A stretch of DNA of 64,000 nt. Source: Myxococcales bacterium (lineage in GTDB: Bacteria > Myxococcota_A > Polyangia > Haliangiales > Haliangiaceae). Below the pieces are notes generated by a model that saw only the letters and a list, made by a program, of their open reading frames with translations, searched no databases and had not been told where the DNA came from. The stretch spans positions 1 through 64,000 of the forward strand of contig JADKKI010000049.1 in NCBI GenBank assembly GCA_016720595.1, in the 5' to 3' direction. A program made the position numbers and the translations under genes. Below are positions 63,545 through 64,000 of this stretch, piece by piece. Each line of letters starts with the position of its first letter. The stretch's first letter is position 1.

Positions 63545-64000
63545 GTGTCGGAGCTGCACTGGACCTGGCTGTGCGCACCGTACGTGGTGTGCGCGATCCT
63601 CATGCTCGCCGTGGCACTGACCGCGGCGCTGATGCGTGGCGATCGGGTGATGCGGCTCGGCGTCGTGGGGGCCGCCACCACCACGCTGCCCTGGGCGATC
63701 TGCACGGGGCTCGGCATGTGTATCGGCGATCCCGAGACCGCGACCCGCGTGTTCCGTGTGGGCTCCGGCCCGGTCGCCCTGATCGGCCCGAACCTCATGC
63801 TCGTGCTCCTCGGCGTCGCGGGGCAGCTCGAGCGCAATCGGTGGCTCGCGCGGATCGCCGGCCTCCTTGGCGTGATCTTACTCGCGCTGTGCTGGGGGAC
63901 CGATCTCACGATCCCCGGCGTCCACCAGCTCCCGAGCGGCATCTACTATCCGAGCGCGGGTCCACTCACCGATCTCCACTGGAGTCAGCTCGCGATCTGG
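63545..64000 (+). CDS. Multi-helix membrane protein (partial, runs off right edge)
   Basis: The first 152 residues are present. They hold at least four hydrophobic helices (APYVVCAILMLAVALTAALM, ATTTLPWAICTGLG, VALIGPNLMLVLLGVAG, IAGLLGVILLALCW) separated by short loops. Such N-terminal bundles often precede histidine kinase, cyclase or phosphatase domains in myxobacteria, but the output part is outside the window. The start is the GTG at 63545. Confidence 0.65.
   Translation, partial: MSELHWTWLCAPYVVCAILMLAVALTAALMRGDRVMRLGVVGAATTTLPWAICTGLGMCIGDPETATRVFRVGSGPVALIGPNLMLVLLGVAGQLERNRWLARIAGLLGVILLALCWGTDLTIPGVHQLPSGIYYPSAGPLTDLHWSQLAIW

Overview
This is a dense, high-GC stretch of a bacterial chromosome with no rRNA, tRNA, CRISPR array, prophage or insertion sequence that I can see. 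The gene content points to the Myxococcota (probably the Polyangia side). It has three eukaryote-like Ser/Thr kinases, many short-signal lipoproteins, five proteins ending in MYXO-CTERM-type tails (Cys-Gly patch, hydrophobic helix, Arg cluster), AgmX/PglI-type domains, DUF4215-like Cys-rich repeats and Kelch-type repeats. Genus and species cannot be decided from the window.

Layout. 1-3216 (minus): a Ser/Thr kinase, a monoheme cytochrome c lipoprotein and a porin-like outer-membrane protein carrying its own CxxCH motif, with overlapping ends; the last runs off the left edge. 3.3-13.6 kb: single genes for a DUF2271-type secreted protein, an MFS exporter, MiaE, an M3 oligopeptidase, two small lipoproteins, a dienelactone hydrolase, a soluble kinase, an isovaleryl-CoA-dehydrogenase-like enzyme and a diacylglycerol-kinase-like enzyme. 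13.6-24.5 kb: a Castor/Pollux-type channel, several lipoproteins (one with NRLSS repeats), a thiolase, a beta-propeller lipoprotein, MsrC and unknowns. 24.5-32.4 kb (minus): a heparinase-like secreted protein, then a VWA lipoprotein, a Cache-type receptor kinase and a second VWA lipoprotein. 32.5-35.0 kb: a Kelch/DUF4215 secreted protein broken by one frameshift.

35.0-43.0 kb is a complete phosphate locus. On the minus strand phoB-phoR-phoU-pstS-pstC-pstA-pstB form one run, and a phosphate-porin (OprO/OprP type) gene diverges from phoB. Three promoters (phoB, pstS, porin) carry 7-bp CCGTCAC repeats at 11-bp period, 10-11 bp before a -10-like hexamer that lies 6-7 bp from the start codon. This fits a PhoB regulon with its binding sequence readable by eye.

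43.2-53.9 kb: two paralogous MYXO-CTERM metallopeptidase-like proteins with Gln in place of the first zinc His, YhbY, a small double-glycine-leader-like peptide, PepP, an AgmX/TPR protein, a VWA protein and a gamma-glutamyltranspeptidase. 53.0-64.0 kb is mostly signalling: OmpA/MotB-like protein, acyltransferase, GAF-PAS-GGDEF cyclase, double-receiver regulator, a four-gene cluster around a PP2C phosphatase with a long unknown C-terminal region, a PilZ-receiver hybrid and membrane or secreted unknowns; the last gene runs off the right edge.

Two genome-wide habits show through. Many genes have a TANNNT hexamer exactly 6 bp (sometimes 7-10) before the start codon and no Shine-Dalgarno sequence, which suggests leaderless or near-leaderless transcripts. 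An 88-bp element with long terminal inverted repeats occurs between genes near 5.4 kb and again, diverged, near 44.4 kb.
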